DNA from: Pseudobutyrivibrio sp.
Lineage (GTDB): Bacteria; Bacillota; Clostridia; Lachnospirales; Lachnospiraceae
Assembly (NCBI GenBank): GCA_024697025.1
Contig: JAILGH010000067.1
Coordinates: 1 to 64,000, forward strand
Length of the DNA: 64,000 nt
Direction: 5' to 3'
A model generated the notes under the pieces. It searched no databases. It was not told the origin of the DNA and was given only the letters and a program-made list of their open reading frames with translations. The position numbers were made by a program, and so were the translations under genes. Positions within the stretch are counted from its first letter, which is position 1. Each line of letters opens with the position of its first letter. Of the stretch, positions 24,559-33,579 are shown piece by piece.

Positions 24559-25473
24559 TTAAGTCATTTTACGATATTTCTCCAGCAATTCTTCGAAATA
24601 ATCTGGTAAAGGCGCATTTACCTCTACATATTCGCCTGTTGATGGCTGTTTGAAGCCAAGGGTTTGAGCGTGTAAGGTTTGGCCTTGCAAATTCTTAACA
24701 GGCTTTCCATAGACATCGTCGCCTACAAGTGGATGGCCAATTGATGCCATATGAACGCGGATTTGATGTGTACGCCCTGTTTCAAGCTTAAACTCCACAT
24801 AAGAATAGCCTTTAAATTGCTCCAAAACCTTGTAGTGAGTTATGGCCTCTCTACCATTTGAAACAACAGCCATTTTCTTACGGTCTTTAGGATTGCGACC
24901 TATAGGTGCGTCTATAGTACCTTCTTCATCTTTAAAATTTCCAACTACAATTCCCTTGTAAATACGATTTACCGAATGAACTTTAATTTGAGCCGCAATA
25001 TCATTATGAGCCTTATCGTTTTTGCATATTAATAGTGAACCTGTTGTATTCATATCAATGCGATGAACAATGCCAGGACGAATCTCTCCATTAATACCAG
25101 AAAGAGAATCCTTACAGTGATACATCAAAGCGTTAACCAATGTTCCAGTGTAATGACCAGGAGCCGGATGAACAACCATGCCCTTTGGCTTGTTAACTAC
25201 AATGACATCATCATCCTCGTAAAGGATATCAATTGGAATATCTTCGGGCAGAATATCGATTTCCTTTACAGGCTCTATCGTAATTACGATTTCATCACCA
25301 AGCTTAGTTTGATATTTACTTTTAACGACTTTCCCGTTAACTAAAACAAGGCCATTATCAATTGCTTTCTGATAATGGCTTCGTGACTTTTCTGGCAATG
25401 CAGATGCTAAATATTTATCAATTCTAATGCCTTCCTCAGAAGGTTCTTCAATCACGATTGAATATTCATCCAT
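24559..25473 (-). CDS. rluD: RluA/RluD-family pseudouridine synthase
   Basis: Members convert uridines of rRNA to pseudouridine. The 304-residue protein has an N-terminal S4 RNA-binding domain (about 12-70, RIDKYLASALPEKSRSHYQKAI) and the catalytic domain with the active-site Asp in HRIDMNTTGSLL (about 135-146). GRTHQIRVHMASIGHPLVGD is the second signature. It starts inside the lspA end (8-base overlap), as in the common lspA-rluD arrangement of Firmicutes. The exact target site (RluD or YlyB type) cannot be fixed by eye. Confidence 0.92.
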   Translation of the reverse strand: MDEYSIVIEEPSEEGIRIDKYLASALPEKSRSHYQKAIDNGLVLVNGKVVKSKYQTKLGDEIVITIEPVKEIDILPEDIPIDILYEDDDVIVVNKPKGMVVHPAPGHYTGTLVNALMYHCKDSLSGINGEIRPGIVHRIDMNTTGSLLICKNDKAHNDIAAQIKVHSVNRIYKGIVVGNFKDEEGTIDAPIGRNPKDRKKMAVVSNGREAITHYKVLEQFKGYSYVEFKLETGRTHQIRVHMASIGHPLVGDDVYGKPVKNLQGQTLHAQTLGFKQPSTGEYVEVNAPLPDYFEELLEKYRKMT

Positions 25474-25996
25474 TTCGCTTTACCTTTAAGTTATTTTTAA
25501 TCTCATCTAAATCCTCATCTTTATAATAAAACAAAATAAGAATTAAAAGGAAAAATATTGCAACTGTAACATAAATGTCCGCAACATTAAACACAGGAAA
25601 ATCTATCAACGAAAAATAGATAAAATCAACAACATAGTTATTTGAAACACGGTCAATATAATTACCTATTGCCCCTGCAGACAAAAATATAATAATATAA
25701 TCTAGATATAAGAATTTCTTTTGTGCAGGCATTCTAAAAAGTATTATTAAAAGTAAAATTAATAATACAGGCGTTAGTGCAAAAAACAAGACTTGCTGAC
25801 CTTCCAGCAAAGAAAATGCAGCCCCAGTATTCTCAAGATAATGAAGCTGTAAAACACCAGGTATAAGCTTTATATCTGCCTTGTTCATCAAATTATCAAT
25901 TGCATATTGCTTGGTAATCTGGTCTAAATTGACTAATACTGCAATTATTAAAATGGCATATATCATTGAGATAGATCGTCTAACTTTGTAAAACAT
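25466..25996 (-). CDS. lspA: Lipoprotein signal peptidase II
   Basis: LspA cuts the signal peptide of lipoproteins after lipid attachment. The 176-residue protein has four membrane segments and the two catalytic Asp blocks GAIGNYIDRV and FNVADIYV, plus NTGAAFSLLEG. The start at 25996 overlaps the aroB stop (TAATG); an inner ATG at residue 11 is possible. A charged tail follows the last membrane segment. Lipoproteins in this window (the YerB-like and DacF-like proteins) would be substrates. Confidence 0.95.
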   Translation of the reverse strand: MFYKVRRSISMIYAILIIAVLVNLDQITKQYAIDNLMNKADIKLIPGVLQLHYLENTGAAFSLLEGQQVLFFALTPVLLILLLIILFRMPAQKKFLYLDYIIIFLSAGAIGNYIDRVSNNYVVDFIYFSLIDFPVFNVADIYVTVAIFFLLILILFYYKDEDLDEIKNNLKVKRNG

Positions 25997-27087
25997 TAAT
26001 CCAGCACCTTTTCTATAGCTTCAATTAAATCGTCATCAGTAAAATCTAAATAAGAATCAGCCTCGCCGATTGCTTTTAATACAGTAAACTTAACCTTGGA
26101 ACCTTGCATCTTTTTGTCGGACTTGGATGCCTCTAAAACTTGCTCCTTAGTCATACCAGAAATCTTAGTTGGAAGACCATATAATACGCAAGTTTCAGTA
26201 ATATCATTGGCCTCGTCCTCAGTGATATATCCAAGCTTTGTAGATAAAAAGCTAGCGCAAATCATACCAAGACCAACACACTGACCATGACCTGTTGTAA
26301 AGTTGCAAAGCTTTTCAATAGCATGGCCAAGAGTATGTCCAAAATTAAGATAAGCTCGAATGCCTTGCTCCTTAGGATCCACCTCAACAACGTGACCCTT
26401 GATACTGCAGCACTTGTAAACACAGTACTCCAAGGTATCGTAATTCTTGGCTTTAAGCTTTTCTGAATTGTCCTTTAACCACAGGTAAAAGTCCTTATCA
26501 GCTATAAGACCACTTTTGATTACCTCGCCCATACCGCAGGTAAAATTGTAATCATCAAGAGTATCTAATGTGCCAATATTCATATATACAAGCTTTGGCA
26601 TATAGAAAGCACCAACCATGTTCTTGTAGCGATTGAAATCTACACCGGTCTTTCCACCAACTGAACTATCAACCTGTGAAAGCAAGGTAGTAGGCACCTG
26701 AATAAAATCTATGCCACGTAAAAAAGTGCTGGCAGCAAAACCAGTCAAATCTCCTACTACTCCTCCACCGAGTGCTACAAGTAGCGATTTTCTGGTGAAT
26801 TTCTTAATAATTAAATGTTCATATAATATACTTACTGTGTCCAGATTTTTAGACTCTTCGCCAGCTGGGAAGCTAAATGATGTTACAGAACTACCAGTCT
26901 GCTTGAAAATATCTACAATCTCAGTAAGAAAATGTCCTGCCACAGTAGAATCTGTAACTATACAGATAGAATCATACTGTTTGTTGACCTTTTCATTAAA
27001 AATAGTAAGTAAATCATCAAAATTAGGCCTTAAACAGATGCTGTAGCAAGGCTTTCCTTCGTAGTTTATAAGTAATTCTTTAGCCAT
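25996..27087 (-). CDS. aroB: 3-dehydroquinate synthase
   Basis: AroB cyclises DAHP to 3-dehydroquinate, the second shikimate-pathway step. The 363-residue protein has the NAD-binding GGGVVGDLTGFAAS (about 106-119), SSVGGKTGVDF and the metal ligands in CGMGEVIKSG (Glu), NFGHTLGHAIE (His) and GHGQCVGLGM (His). AGGAGAG precedes the ATG. It heads an operon aroB-lspA-rluD with overlapping ends. Confidence 0.96.
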   Translation of the reverse strand: MAKELLINYEGKPCYSICLRPNFDDLLTIFNEKVNKQYDSICIVTDSTVAGHFLTEIVDIFKQTGSSVTSFSFPAGEESKNLDTVSILYEHLIIKKFTRKSLLVALGGGVVGDLTGFAASTFLRGIDFIQVPTTLLSQVDSSVGGKTGVDFNRYKNMVGAFYMPKLVYMNIGTLDTLDDYNFTCGMGEVIKSGLIADKDFYLWLKDNSEKLKAKNYDTLEYCVYKCCSIKGHVVEVDPKEQGIRAYLNFGHTLGHAIEKLCNFTTGHGQCVGLGMICASFLSTKLGYITEDEANDITETCVLYGLPTKISGMTKEQVLEASKSDKKMQGSKVKFTVLKAIGEADSYLDFTDDDLIEAIEKVLD

Positions 27088-27146
27088 ATTCTCTCCTGTA
27101 GTCTCTAATTGTTAGTAATAGTTCTCCCATGTATATAATTACACAG

Positions 27147-27178
27147 AAAAAGAAAAGCACCAGATAAAATCTGGTGCT
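27147..27178 (-). terminator. Terminator of the sepF transcript
   Basis: AGCACCAGAT (27156-27165) and ATCTGGTGCT (27169-27178) form a perfect stem. On the - strand TTTTCTTTTT follows. It separates sepF from aroB. Confidence 0.9.
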
Positions 27179-27188
27179 AATAGTTTAA

Positions 27189-27701
27189 TTAAAATCCGGT
27201 TTGAATTCCAGTGAAATCAAACGCATCAACGATTCCTGCTAAATCACCAGACAACTCAACTCCTGCAGGTGTAATGATAAAGATGTAATCCTCGATTCGC
27301 TGTAGGTTACCATCAATAGCATAGCAAGTACCGCATGTAAAATCGATTATACGCTGAGCTACTCCTAAATCTAAACCTTTCATGTTTAGAAGGACAGTTC
27401 TATCAGCTAAAAGTGTCTCTGATATTTCGCGAGCATCTTCAAATGAAGATGGCTTAATAACACATACCTCCATAACAGTTCCTTTCCCTTTACCTCGCAT
27501 TGGTGTAATCTTTGGCGCTGGCTTAGATGCTCTTGGCTCTCTATCAGAAGGCTTGTTTAAAATAGGACGTCTTTCCTCATCGTTGTTCTTTGAGAACTTG
27601 TTGAAGAAGGATCCGCGTTCCTCTTCATCATATAATTCGTCGTCTTCGTAATCGTCGTAGTCGTCGCTAAGATGCATTGCGTCAAGCATTCTTTCAAACA
27701 T
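27189..27701 (-). CDS. sepF: Cell division protein SepF
   Basis: SepF binds the FtsZ C-terminus and membranes and bundles FtsZ. The 170-residue protein has a short N-terminal amphipathic helix (MFERMLDAMHL), an acidic then mixed linker (about 13-72), and the SepF core: KPSSFEDAREISETLLADRT, then VLLNMKGLD and RIIDFTCGTCYAIDG. AAAAGGAG precedes the ATG. It follows yggS, as in many Firmicutes, and ends in its own terminator. Confidence 0.95.
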   Translation of the reverse strand: MFERMLDAMHLSDDYDDYEDDELYDEEERGSFFNKFSKNNDEERRPILNKPSDREPRASKPAPKITPMRGKGKGTVMEVCVIKPSSFEDAREISETLLADRTVLLNMKGLDLGVAQRIIDFTCGTCYAIDGNLQRIEDYIFIITPAGVELSGDLAGIVDAFDFTGIQTGF

Positions 27702-27725
27702 AACAACACTCCTTTTTTACTACTC

Positions 27726-28430
27726 TTATATATTATAGTTTCTTTGTCCAAATATTGCGGTGCCAACTCTTACATGTGTGGCGCCTTCCTCTATGGCTAC
27801 TTCAAAATCATTGGTCATACCCATAGATATAATTCTCATATCTACATTATCAATGTTTTCCTTCTGGATGTCAACCGATAAATCCTTTATTTTGTGAAAA
27901 ATTGCTCGATTTTCTTCAGAAACCACTACATTTGGTGCTATAGTCATCAAACCGACGATGTGAACAGCATCTAAATGAGAAATTTCTTGACAAAGCTGCT
28001 TAGCCTCTTCCAATCTAACTCCAAACTTGGTTGCTTCATTGGCTGCGTTGACTTCTATAAGAATGTCACATACAACTCCCTTCTTTTTTGCCTGAATATT
28101 AATCTCTTCTGCTAATCTATAACTATCAACAGAATGAATAAGCTTTACCTTATCAACTATGTACTTAACCTTGTTACGCTGTAAATGTCCTATTAAATGC
28201 CAATTAATATCATCAGCCATCTCTGGAATCTTACCAGTAAGCTCCTGAACCTTGTTCTCACCGAACTCACGAATTCCAGCATCATAAATAACCTGCAAAT
28301 CCTCAACAGGCTTGGTCTTGCTAACAGCAATTAAAGTAACCTCACTTCTATCTCGTCCTGCTCTCTTGCAGGCAGCAGCTACTCGCTCTTCTACACTTGC
28401 TAAATTGGCTTTTAGTTCTTCACTTCTCAT
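27726..28430 (-). CDS. yggS: YggS/PLPBP family PLP-binding protein
   Basis: This protein carries pyridoxal phosphate and balances vitamin B6 and some amino-acid pools; it has no known catalysis. The 234-residue protein is a single alanine-racemase-like barrel. The PLP lysine is in IAVSKTKP (about 38), with FGENKVQEL, WHLIGHLQRNK and SMGMTNDFEVAI as family blocks. AGGAGAAA precedes the ATG. It sits between a HlyD-like gene and sepF. Confidence 0.94.
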   Translation of the reverse strand: MRSEELKANLASVEERVAAACKRAGRDRSEVTLIAVSKTKPVEDLQVIYDAGIREFGENKVQELTGKIPEMADDINWHLIGHLQRNKVKYIVDKVKLIHSVDSYRLAEEINIQAKKKGVVCDILIEVNAANEATKFGVRLEEAKQLCQEISHLDAVHIVGLMTIAPNVVVSEENRAIFHKIKDLSVDIQKENIDNVDMRIISMGMTNDFEVAIEEGATHVRVGTAIFGQRNYNI

Positions 28431-28447
28431 TTTATTTCTCCTAACAG

Positions 28448-29845
28448 TTAATTTATAATTGAGTTTTCCTGGACATCATTGCCCTGCAAAACAATATGGT
28501 CATACATAGAAATACCGTACTTGGTACCTGTTTTGATAATTGAATAATCGTTATTTTGGTAGATAACCTCAATCTGCTTAAACACTGCATATCCCTTATT
28601 TACATTGTAAACACCCTGAAGCTTGCCCATATCAGTGCCGACTACATAAAGCTCGTTAGAATTAGGCTTCACAAGCTTATCGCCGCGCTTTACATTGGTG
28701 CCATCTATATAAAGGAAATCGTCAGTCTCGTAGTAAATTGTTGGTTGAATATATTTATTATCAGAACCTGTTTTAAGCACAAATCCCATCTCATCATCGT
28801 TATTGCCCTGCATAGAATAGGACTTTGGAATAGTATAAAATTCCTTTTCAACAATTGATGAATTAGGTATCTTAAGTCCAGAAGTATTATTGTCTATAAG
28901 CTTAATATGCACATATCTAGAGTCAGCATATCTATCCATAGAATCATCCAATGAAAGAATCAAGTAATACTTGCCGGCCTGCTCTCTAAAACTTATTGTG
29001 GCCCAAGTCTCAACCTCATCCTCAAGGAAACGAATCTTGAGATAGGTCTCTTCCTGAAGGGAATCATATAATCCCTTATCAATCTCACACACCAGCTCCC
29101 AATGATCAGAAGTAATCAATTTATAGACTGGCTGGCCAGCCTGAATATTTTCCTGCGCTTTAAGGTTGGTAGATGAATACTTGGTAAAATCCAAGCTATC
29201 TGCCACGAAAGAATCAACAGTAATATCCTCCAAACCATCAACTGAATAAACAACAAGGCCTGGAGATGGGCTGTTGTAAATGGAAAAAGTACCTGAATTA
29301 ATGGCATCAGCCAAAGAATCCCCCATTTTTTCCATAGCAGAAACAGTATACAGCTGCTCAACCTGGGATACTAACTCATTTTTGAAGCCGTAAACCCTAT
29401 TAAAAGTAACGTTGTTGTAATCAACAACATAATTGGAAACGTTGGTTTGAATCTTGGAGTAGTCTTCATCACTAAGCTTGTTGGATGAATCCTCGCTAGA
29501 CTTTGCCAAAGATTTTAAAATCTCACCGGAAGTATCTAGAGCATAAATCTTGGTTTTGGCCCCAACTCGGCCAAAATTCTCAGCTATATAAAGAATATCT
29601 CCATTGTTTTCGGCGTTTACTACCTGCTCTTGACGAATGGCAAGGGCATTGTACTCCAAATTGGAAGAAATAGAGCCCTGGGACACCTCGTAAATGGTAG
29701 TGTTGTCAGCTGTAATATAGGTGTAAAGATGATAAATTACATAGATAAATATTACGCCTATTATAATAAAACCAATAGAAATGTGATATTGCTTCGGATA
29801 TTTAATTATTTGTTTGTCATAAGTATTGGTTGTTCTCTTCTTCAT
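28448..29845 (-). CDS. HlyD-like membrane-anchored protein
   Basis: A 465-residue protein with a basic N-terminus, one membrane segment (HISIGFIIIGVIFIYVIYHLYTYI, about 21-44) and a long extracytoplasmic part. The region about 55-110 looks like a biotinyl-lipoyl half (VVNAENNGDILYIAENFGRVGAKTKIYAL), as in HlyD adaptors; the second half is near 225-245. No ABC exporter lies beside it. In related bacteria it is next to yggS and sepF, so a link to division or envelope is possible but unproven. No good ribosome site is seen at the ATG. Confidence 0.75.
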   Translation of the reverse strand: MKKRTTNTYDKQIIKYPKQYHISIGFIIIGVIFIYVIYHLYTYITADNTTIYEVSQGSISSNLEYNALAIRQEQVVNAENNGDILYIAENFGRVGAKTKIYALDTSGEILKSLAKSSEDSSNKLSDEDYSKIQTNVSNYVVDYNNVTFNRVYGFKNELVSQVEQLYTVSAMEKMGDSLADAINSGTFSIYNSPSPGLVVYSVDGLEDITVDSFVADSLDFTKYSSTNLKAQENIQAGQPVYKLITSDHWELVCEIDKGLYDSLQEETYLKIRFLEDEVETWATISFREQAGKYYLILSLDDSMDRYADSRYVHIKLIDNNTSGLKIPNSSIVEKEFYTIPKSYSMQGNNDDEMGFVLKTGSDNKYIQPTIYYETDDFLYIDGTNVKRGDKLVKPNSNELYVVGTDMGKLQGVYNVNKGYAVFKQIEVIYQNNDYSIIKTGTKYGISMYDHIVLQGNDVQENSIIN

Positions 29846-29879
29846 AAATTCAAGTGTTTTGCCCTAAAATAATACAAGG

Positions 29880-29905
29880 AAAAAGGGACACTAAATGTGC
29901 CCCTT
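29880..29905 (-). terminator. Terminator of the small P-loop gene
   Basis: AAGGGACAC and GTGCCCCTT pair (one G-T), with a T run on the - strand side. It lies just past the stop at 29912. Confidence 0.85.
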
Positions 29906-29911
29906 TAGTTA

Positions 29912-30334
29912 CTATAATGAAATTACAATCTTGCCTTTAGCACTTTCTGGCAAATCCTTTTCGTTTTTACTAACCGAGAGTACGAATTTAACGTTGAACA
30001 TGTTGCAAATTTTATCAAGCTTATCAAGGGCTACTGTAACGCCTTCATTAGTATCTGCATAAGATACGGTAAGGAAACTATCAAGAAAAACTTCCTGTAT
30101 GTCAGAATTCTGAGAAAGGACTCCACTTAGGAAGCCAAGGAACTCATCTGTCGATTCGATTGGATAATCCCCCATATTTATCAAACGAATCTTGGAATCG
30201 AGCTCATACATATGTTTCTTGTTCTTGTCGATGTATACTATCGAACCATCGACTTTTTGAATATCACTATTAACTTTGTCTAGTAAGTATTTAGTTTTGC
30301 CTTTGCCCTTTTCGCCTGAAATTATCTCCACCAT
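29912..30334 (-). CDS. Small P-loop protein of unknown role
   Basis: I do not know its function. The 140-residue protein has a Walker A motif right at the N-terminus (SGEKGKGKTKYL, about 6-17) and a possible Walker B strand (IQEVFLDSFL, about 78-87). It lacks room for other NTPase domains, so it is a minimal P-loop fold. GGGAGGT precedes the ATG. It has its own terminator and appears to be monocistronic. Confidence 0.75.
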   Translation of the reverse strand: MVEIISGEKGKGKTKYLLDKVNSDIQKVDGSIVYIDKNKKHMYELDSKIRLINMGDYPIESTDEFLGFLSGVLSQNSDIQEVFLDSFLTVSYADTNEGVTVALDKLDKICNMFNVKFVLSVSKNEKDLPESAKGKIVISL

Positions 30335-30409
30335 GTCAAAATACCTCCCTTGAATTATTATATATTTATCATAGCATATCGCTATAAAAACCTAAATATA
30401 AAAAACAAC

Positions 30410-31390
30410 TTATATACAATAATTACTCAATATTTCATTCATTAACAAGTAAAGATTTGAACGACAATCAGCATTATAGACAATTGAAATAATTCTGTCG
30501 TGCTCTTCATTTTCCGAAAGAAGCACAAGGCAATAACCTGCGGCACCAGTTGTACCAGTCTTACCACCTAAAATAGTAAAACCTACAGGCGTCTTAACTT
30601 TGCCACTGTGATATTGAGTGGTTGTGGACCACTCTACAGTCTTAGACTGTCCTCCACTAGTGTAGGTAGCTGTATAAGTATCAGAAGTAAAAATCTTGTA
30701 GAAATCTTCGTTTTGAATTGCAGCATTAAGGATTAAATACATGTCATAAACTGAGGTGTAATGATTTTCATCATGTAAACCGTTGGAGGTTATGAAGTTA
30801 GAATTGGTAGCCCCAAGGGAACGAGCTGTTTCATTCATAACACCAGCAAAGGTTGCCTCATCTCCACATATGCCCTCAGCAATAGCTACAGCAGCATCAT
30901 TGCCCGAGCGAAGCATCAATCCATATAGTAAATCTCTAAGAGAAATAACATCTCCTGCTTTTAAATCAATAACAGATGAATCGCTAGCCTGATTGGCTGC
31001 GTTAGCACTAACTGTGTAGTAATCATCAAGATTACCCTTGGTACAAGCAATATAGCAAGTAAGAATCTTGGTTGTGGACGCTGGATACATCTTTTCATGC
31101 ATACTCTGCGCATAGACAACCTCTTGCTTATCTATGTTAAATGCACCTGCACCGCCTGCCACCTGGGAATCTACATTGGAAACACCTAAGTCATCAGTGC
31201 CTGCGACACATAAATCCTTTGCAAAAAAATCAACATTGGAACTAGAGCCTCCGCTGGTAATTCCGTAAACATAAGATGTATCGTAGACATTATATTTTGT
31301 AACATCGCTACTATCTTTGCCGCATCCAATAAAATTTAAAGACAAAGCTAAGATAGTAATAAAAGACAATAGTTTATTTATACATTTCAC
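30410..31390 (-). CDS. D-alanyl-D-alanine carboxypeptidase (DacF-like), probable lipoprotein
   Basis: This class trims peptidoglycan pentapeptides. S11-peptidase motifs are SxxK in YPASTTKIL, SxN in LRSGNDAAV and KTG in GGKTGTTGAAG. The frame is open to 31477, but that part lies within mgsA; GTG 31390 gives a signal sequence LLSFITILALSLNFIGC, which looks like a lipobox with Cys at about 19. The protein then has about 326 residues. The C-terminal beta domain of classical PBP5/6 is missing. It overlaps the end of mgsA by 17 bases. Confidence 0.88.
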   Translation of the reverse strand: MKCINKLLSFITILALSLNFIGCGKDSSDVTKYNVYDTSYVYGITSGGSSSNVDFFAKDLCVAGTDDLGVSNVDSQVAGGAGAFNIDKQEVVYAQSMHEKMYPASTTKILTCYIACTKGNLDDYYTVSANAANQASDSSVIDLKAGDVISLRDLLYGLMLRSGNDAAVAIAEGICGDEATFAGVMNETARSLGATNSNFITSNGLHDENHYTSVYDMYLILNAAIQNEDFYKIFTSDTYTATYTSGGQSKTVEWSTTTQYHSGKVKTPVGFTILGGKTGTTGAAGYCLVLLSENEEHDRIISIVYNADCRSNLYLLMNEILSNYCI

Positions 31391-31769
31391 GCCATTCAAG
31401 GTCCCCTCTGTCCAGTGATTTGATAAGTAACTCTGCTGTTGCAAGATTAGTTGCAAGAGGAATGTTGTTTGCATCACATATCCTTACAATATTGTTGACA
31501 TCTGGCTCATGAGACTTAACTGTAAGAGGATCTCTTAGGAAAATAACCAAATCAATTTCATTTTGCTCAATCTGAGCACCTAACTGTTGTGTACCACCAA
31601 GATGTCCTGCTAAATACTTGTGTACACTAAGATTGGTAACTTCTTCAACAAGTCTACCAGTTGTTCCAGTTGCGAAAATTTCGTTCTTGCTGAGGATACC
31701 TCTGTAAGCTATGCAAAAATTCTGCATAAGCTTCTTTTTCGAATCGTGTGCAACCAAACCAATGTTCAT
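31374..31769 (-). CDS. mgsA: Methylglyoxal synthase
   Basis: MgsA turns dihydroxyacetone phosphate into methylglyoxal, a bypass that relieves phosphate-sugar stress. The 131-residue protein shows LVAHDSKKKLM at the N-terminus, TGTTGRLVEE (phosphate loop), GHLGGTQQLGA and FLRDPLT with the catalytic Asp. GGGAGG precedes the ATG, which directly follows the rodA stop. Its place at the end of the mre-min-rodA cluster is usual in Lachnospiraceae. Confidence 0.95.
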   Translation of the reverse strand: MNIGLVAHDSKKKLMQNFCIAYRGILSKNEIFATGTTGRLVEEVTNLSVHKYLAGHLGGTQQLGAQIEQNEIDLVIFLRDPLTVKSHEPDVNNIVRICDANNIPLATNLATAELLIKSLDRGDLEWREMYK

Positions 31770-32888
31770 TTAAAATAGCCTCCCATTAATATTTTTTGAT
31801 TGAAGACCAACATTTAACACTATACCTACTCCAAAATAAATTGTAACCAGTGATGTTAATCCGTAGCTGACAAAAGGAAGTGGAATTCCTGTATTTGGCA
31901 TCAATCCAGTAACAACGCAAATATTAACAAAGCTCTGGAAACCAATAAGTGTCGCCATACCAATACAAATCAGCTTACCAGCCATATCCTTTGCTCTTCT
32001 TGCGATAAGTAAAATTTCGATAGCAATAAAGAATATTAAAGCAATAATCAAAACGGAACCAAGGAAGCCCAACTCCTCTCCTGCTACTGCATAGATAAAG
32101 TCAGTATGAGGCTCAGCGATATAGTTACCGTTTTTAACTGAGTCAACCGCATTATTTCCAAGGCCCTTGCCAAATAACTGTCCTGAACCTACAGCCATAA
32201 TGGAATTCTGCTGTTGCCATGAGCTCTCAGGATATTGATCTGGCTTAAGCCAAGCCATGATACGTTTTCCTTGATATTCCTTTAATATTGTCTGCCCCTC
32301 CCTCGATACGAGGAAAAGGAACAGCGCCGCAGATGGAATAGATACACCAAGCACTATTCCAACTAATTTATAACTTAATCCTACTACAAACATCATAACA
32401 CAAATAATCATCATTGTGACCACTGTAGTAGATAAATCTGGCTCTTTTATAATCAATAATAATGGAATTGCTGATAAAAATGCTGTCAAAGCCATTATTT
32501 TAGGCTTGTTTATGTCATCTTCATGCATGGTGAAAAACCAAGCAAAGAATAATATCAACAAAATCTTTGAAAGCTCTGACGGCTGGAATCTAATACCAAT
32601 ATCAATCCAACGTCTAGAACCGTTAGTTGGACCATTTCCAAGCAAAAATACAGAAAGCAACAAAGCATTTACAAAACCGTAGTAAATCCAATGGAAATGC
32701 AAAATAAAATCATAATCCACAAGTGCCATTGTACCCATTACAATTACACCGAGAATCATACCAATAATCTGCTTTTGTTGGTTGGCCTCGTTGGCACTAC
32801 CAATTACAAAAATACCGATAATTGTAAGTGCAATAACAGCAATTATTAACTTAATATCAAGATTTTTAAATTTATAATTGTGAAACAT
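31770..32888 (-). CDS. rodA: RodA/FtsW-family SEDS glycosyltransferase
   Basis: SEDS proteins polymerise peptidoglycan glycan strands together with a class B PBP. The 372-residue protein has about ten membrane segments. The family region WIDIGIRFQPSELSKI contains the conserved site and EPDLSTTVV follows; the C-terminal block is PNTGIPLPFVSYG. Its start overlaps the minC stop (TAATG). The partner is probably the PBP2 gene two genes upstream, which supports RodA rather than FtsW. Confidence 0.92.
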   Translation of the reverse strand: MFHNYKFKNLDIKLIIAVIALTIIGIFVIGSANEANQQKQIIGMILGVIVMGTMALVDYDFILHFHWIYYGFVNALLLSVFLLGNGPTNGSRRWIDIGIRFQPSELSKILLILFFAWFFTMHEDDINKPKIMALTAFLSAIPLLLIIKEPDLSTTVVTMMIICVMMFVVGLSYKLVGIVLGVSIPSAALFLFLVSREGQTILKEYQGKRIMAWLKPDQYPESSWQQQNSIMAVGSGQLFGKGLGNNAVDSVKNGNYIAEPHTDFIYAVAGEELGFLGSVLIIALIFFIAIEILLIARRAKDMAGKLICIGMATLIGFQSFVNICVVTGLMPNTGIPLPFVSYGLTSLVTIYFGVGIVLNVGLQSKNINGRLF

Positions 32889-33568
32889 TATTTTATCCTT
32901 TTTAATAAACCACTACTCAAAGGCTCGCAAAGCAATTCCTTGTTCCAAACAGAAACACCAACTGGCTCCTCCTGATTGCGGTGTACTCTAAGAGACCACT
33001 TCTCTTGAATCTTAATTTGACCAGTAACAGTACCAATGTGAACATCCTTTGAGGTAAGCTCTCCGGCTACAATATAGCATCCCGTGTTATCAGGAAAACC
33101 GGCAAATGCATGACCAGCAAGATTTCCAAGAACAATAATATTGCCCTTGGCCTGAATGGTAGCCTTAGACTTTACATCTCCAAGAACAATTACACTTGAA
33201 TCAGAGGTGACAATATCATCCTTGTAAATAGAGCCACGAATAATTTTGGCGTTTTCAAAAATGTCATCCTTGTAGAATCTATCTACCTGACCAAGCATTC
33301 TTGTGTCCTTGTATTCATTATTTTCATGTAAAAGTATAACCTTTATCTTGGAATTGAGCTCAATAGCCTGAATAATAACAAGCCCCTCTTCTGATGTAAG
33401 CTCTCTTCCAAAGGTCTCAAGTATCATGGATGCCTCGCCAAAGAACTCTGAAGACTGTGCAAACTTCTTGCATACAGCCCTTACCAAATCCTCAAAAGGT
33501 ATGGTTGCATCTAGCTGTAAAGACAATCCATGTTTATTACTTTTTAAGATAACTGGATCGTTACTCAT
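32888..33568 (-). CDS. minC: MinC-like septum-site protein
   Basis: MinC blocks FtsZ assembly away from midcell, normally recruited by MinD. The 226-residue protein has an N-terminal domain (about 1-100) and the C-terminal beta-helix (about 115-205: IVLGDVKSKATIQAKGNIIVLGNLAGHAFAG). The usual MinD-contact RSGQ region reads IRGSIY here. minD and minE, normally the next genes, are absent: rodA follows with a TAATG overlap. Either they lie elsewhere or this MinC works without them. AGGGGATAA precedes the ATG. Confidence 0.85.
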   Translation of the reverse strand: MSNDPVILKSNKHGLSLQLDATIPFEDLVRAVCKKFAQSSEFFGEASMILETFGRELTSEEGLVIIQAIELNSKIKVILLHENNEYKDTRMLGQVDRFYKDDIFENAKIIRGSIYKDDIVTSDSSVIVLGDVKSKATIQAKGNIIVLGNLAGHAFAGFPDNTGCYIVAGELTSKDVHIGTVTGQIKIQEKWSLRVHRNQEEPVGVSVWNKELLCEPLSSGLLKRIK

Positions 33569-33579
33569 AATTTATCCCC

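Noticed and set aside
19711-24559. Integrative element with flanking att repeats
   Set aside because: No direct repeats at the edges and no tRNA target were found; the recombinase has near-chromosomal base use, so a defined mobile element is not claimed.
31391-31477. 29-residue N-terminal extension of the D-Ala-D-Ala carboxypeptidase
   Set aside because: It lies inside mgsA, has no signal-peptide character, and the GTG at 31390 starts a good lipoprotein signal.
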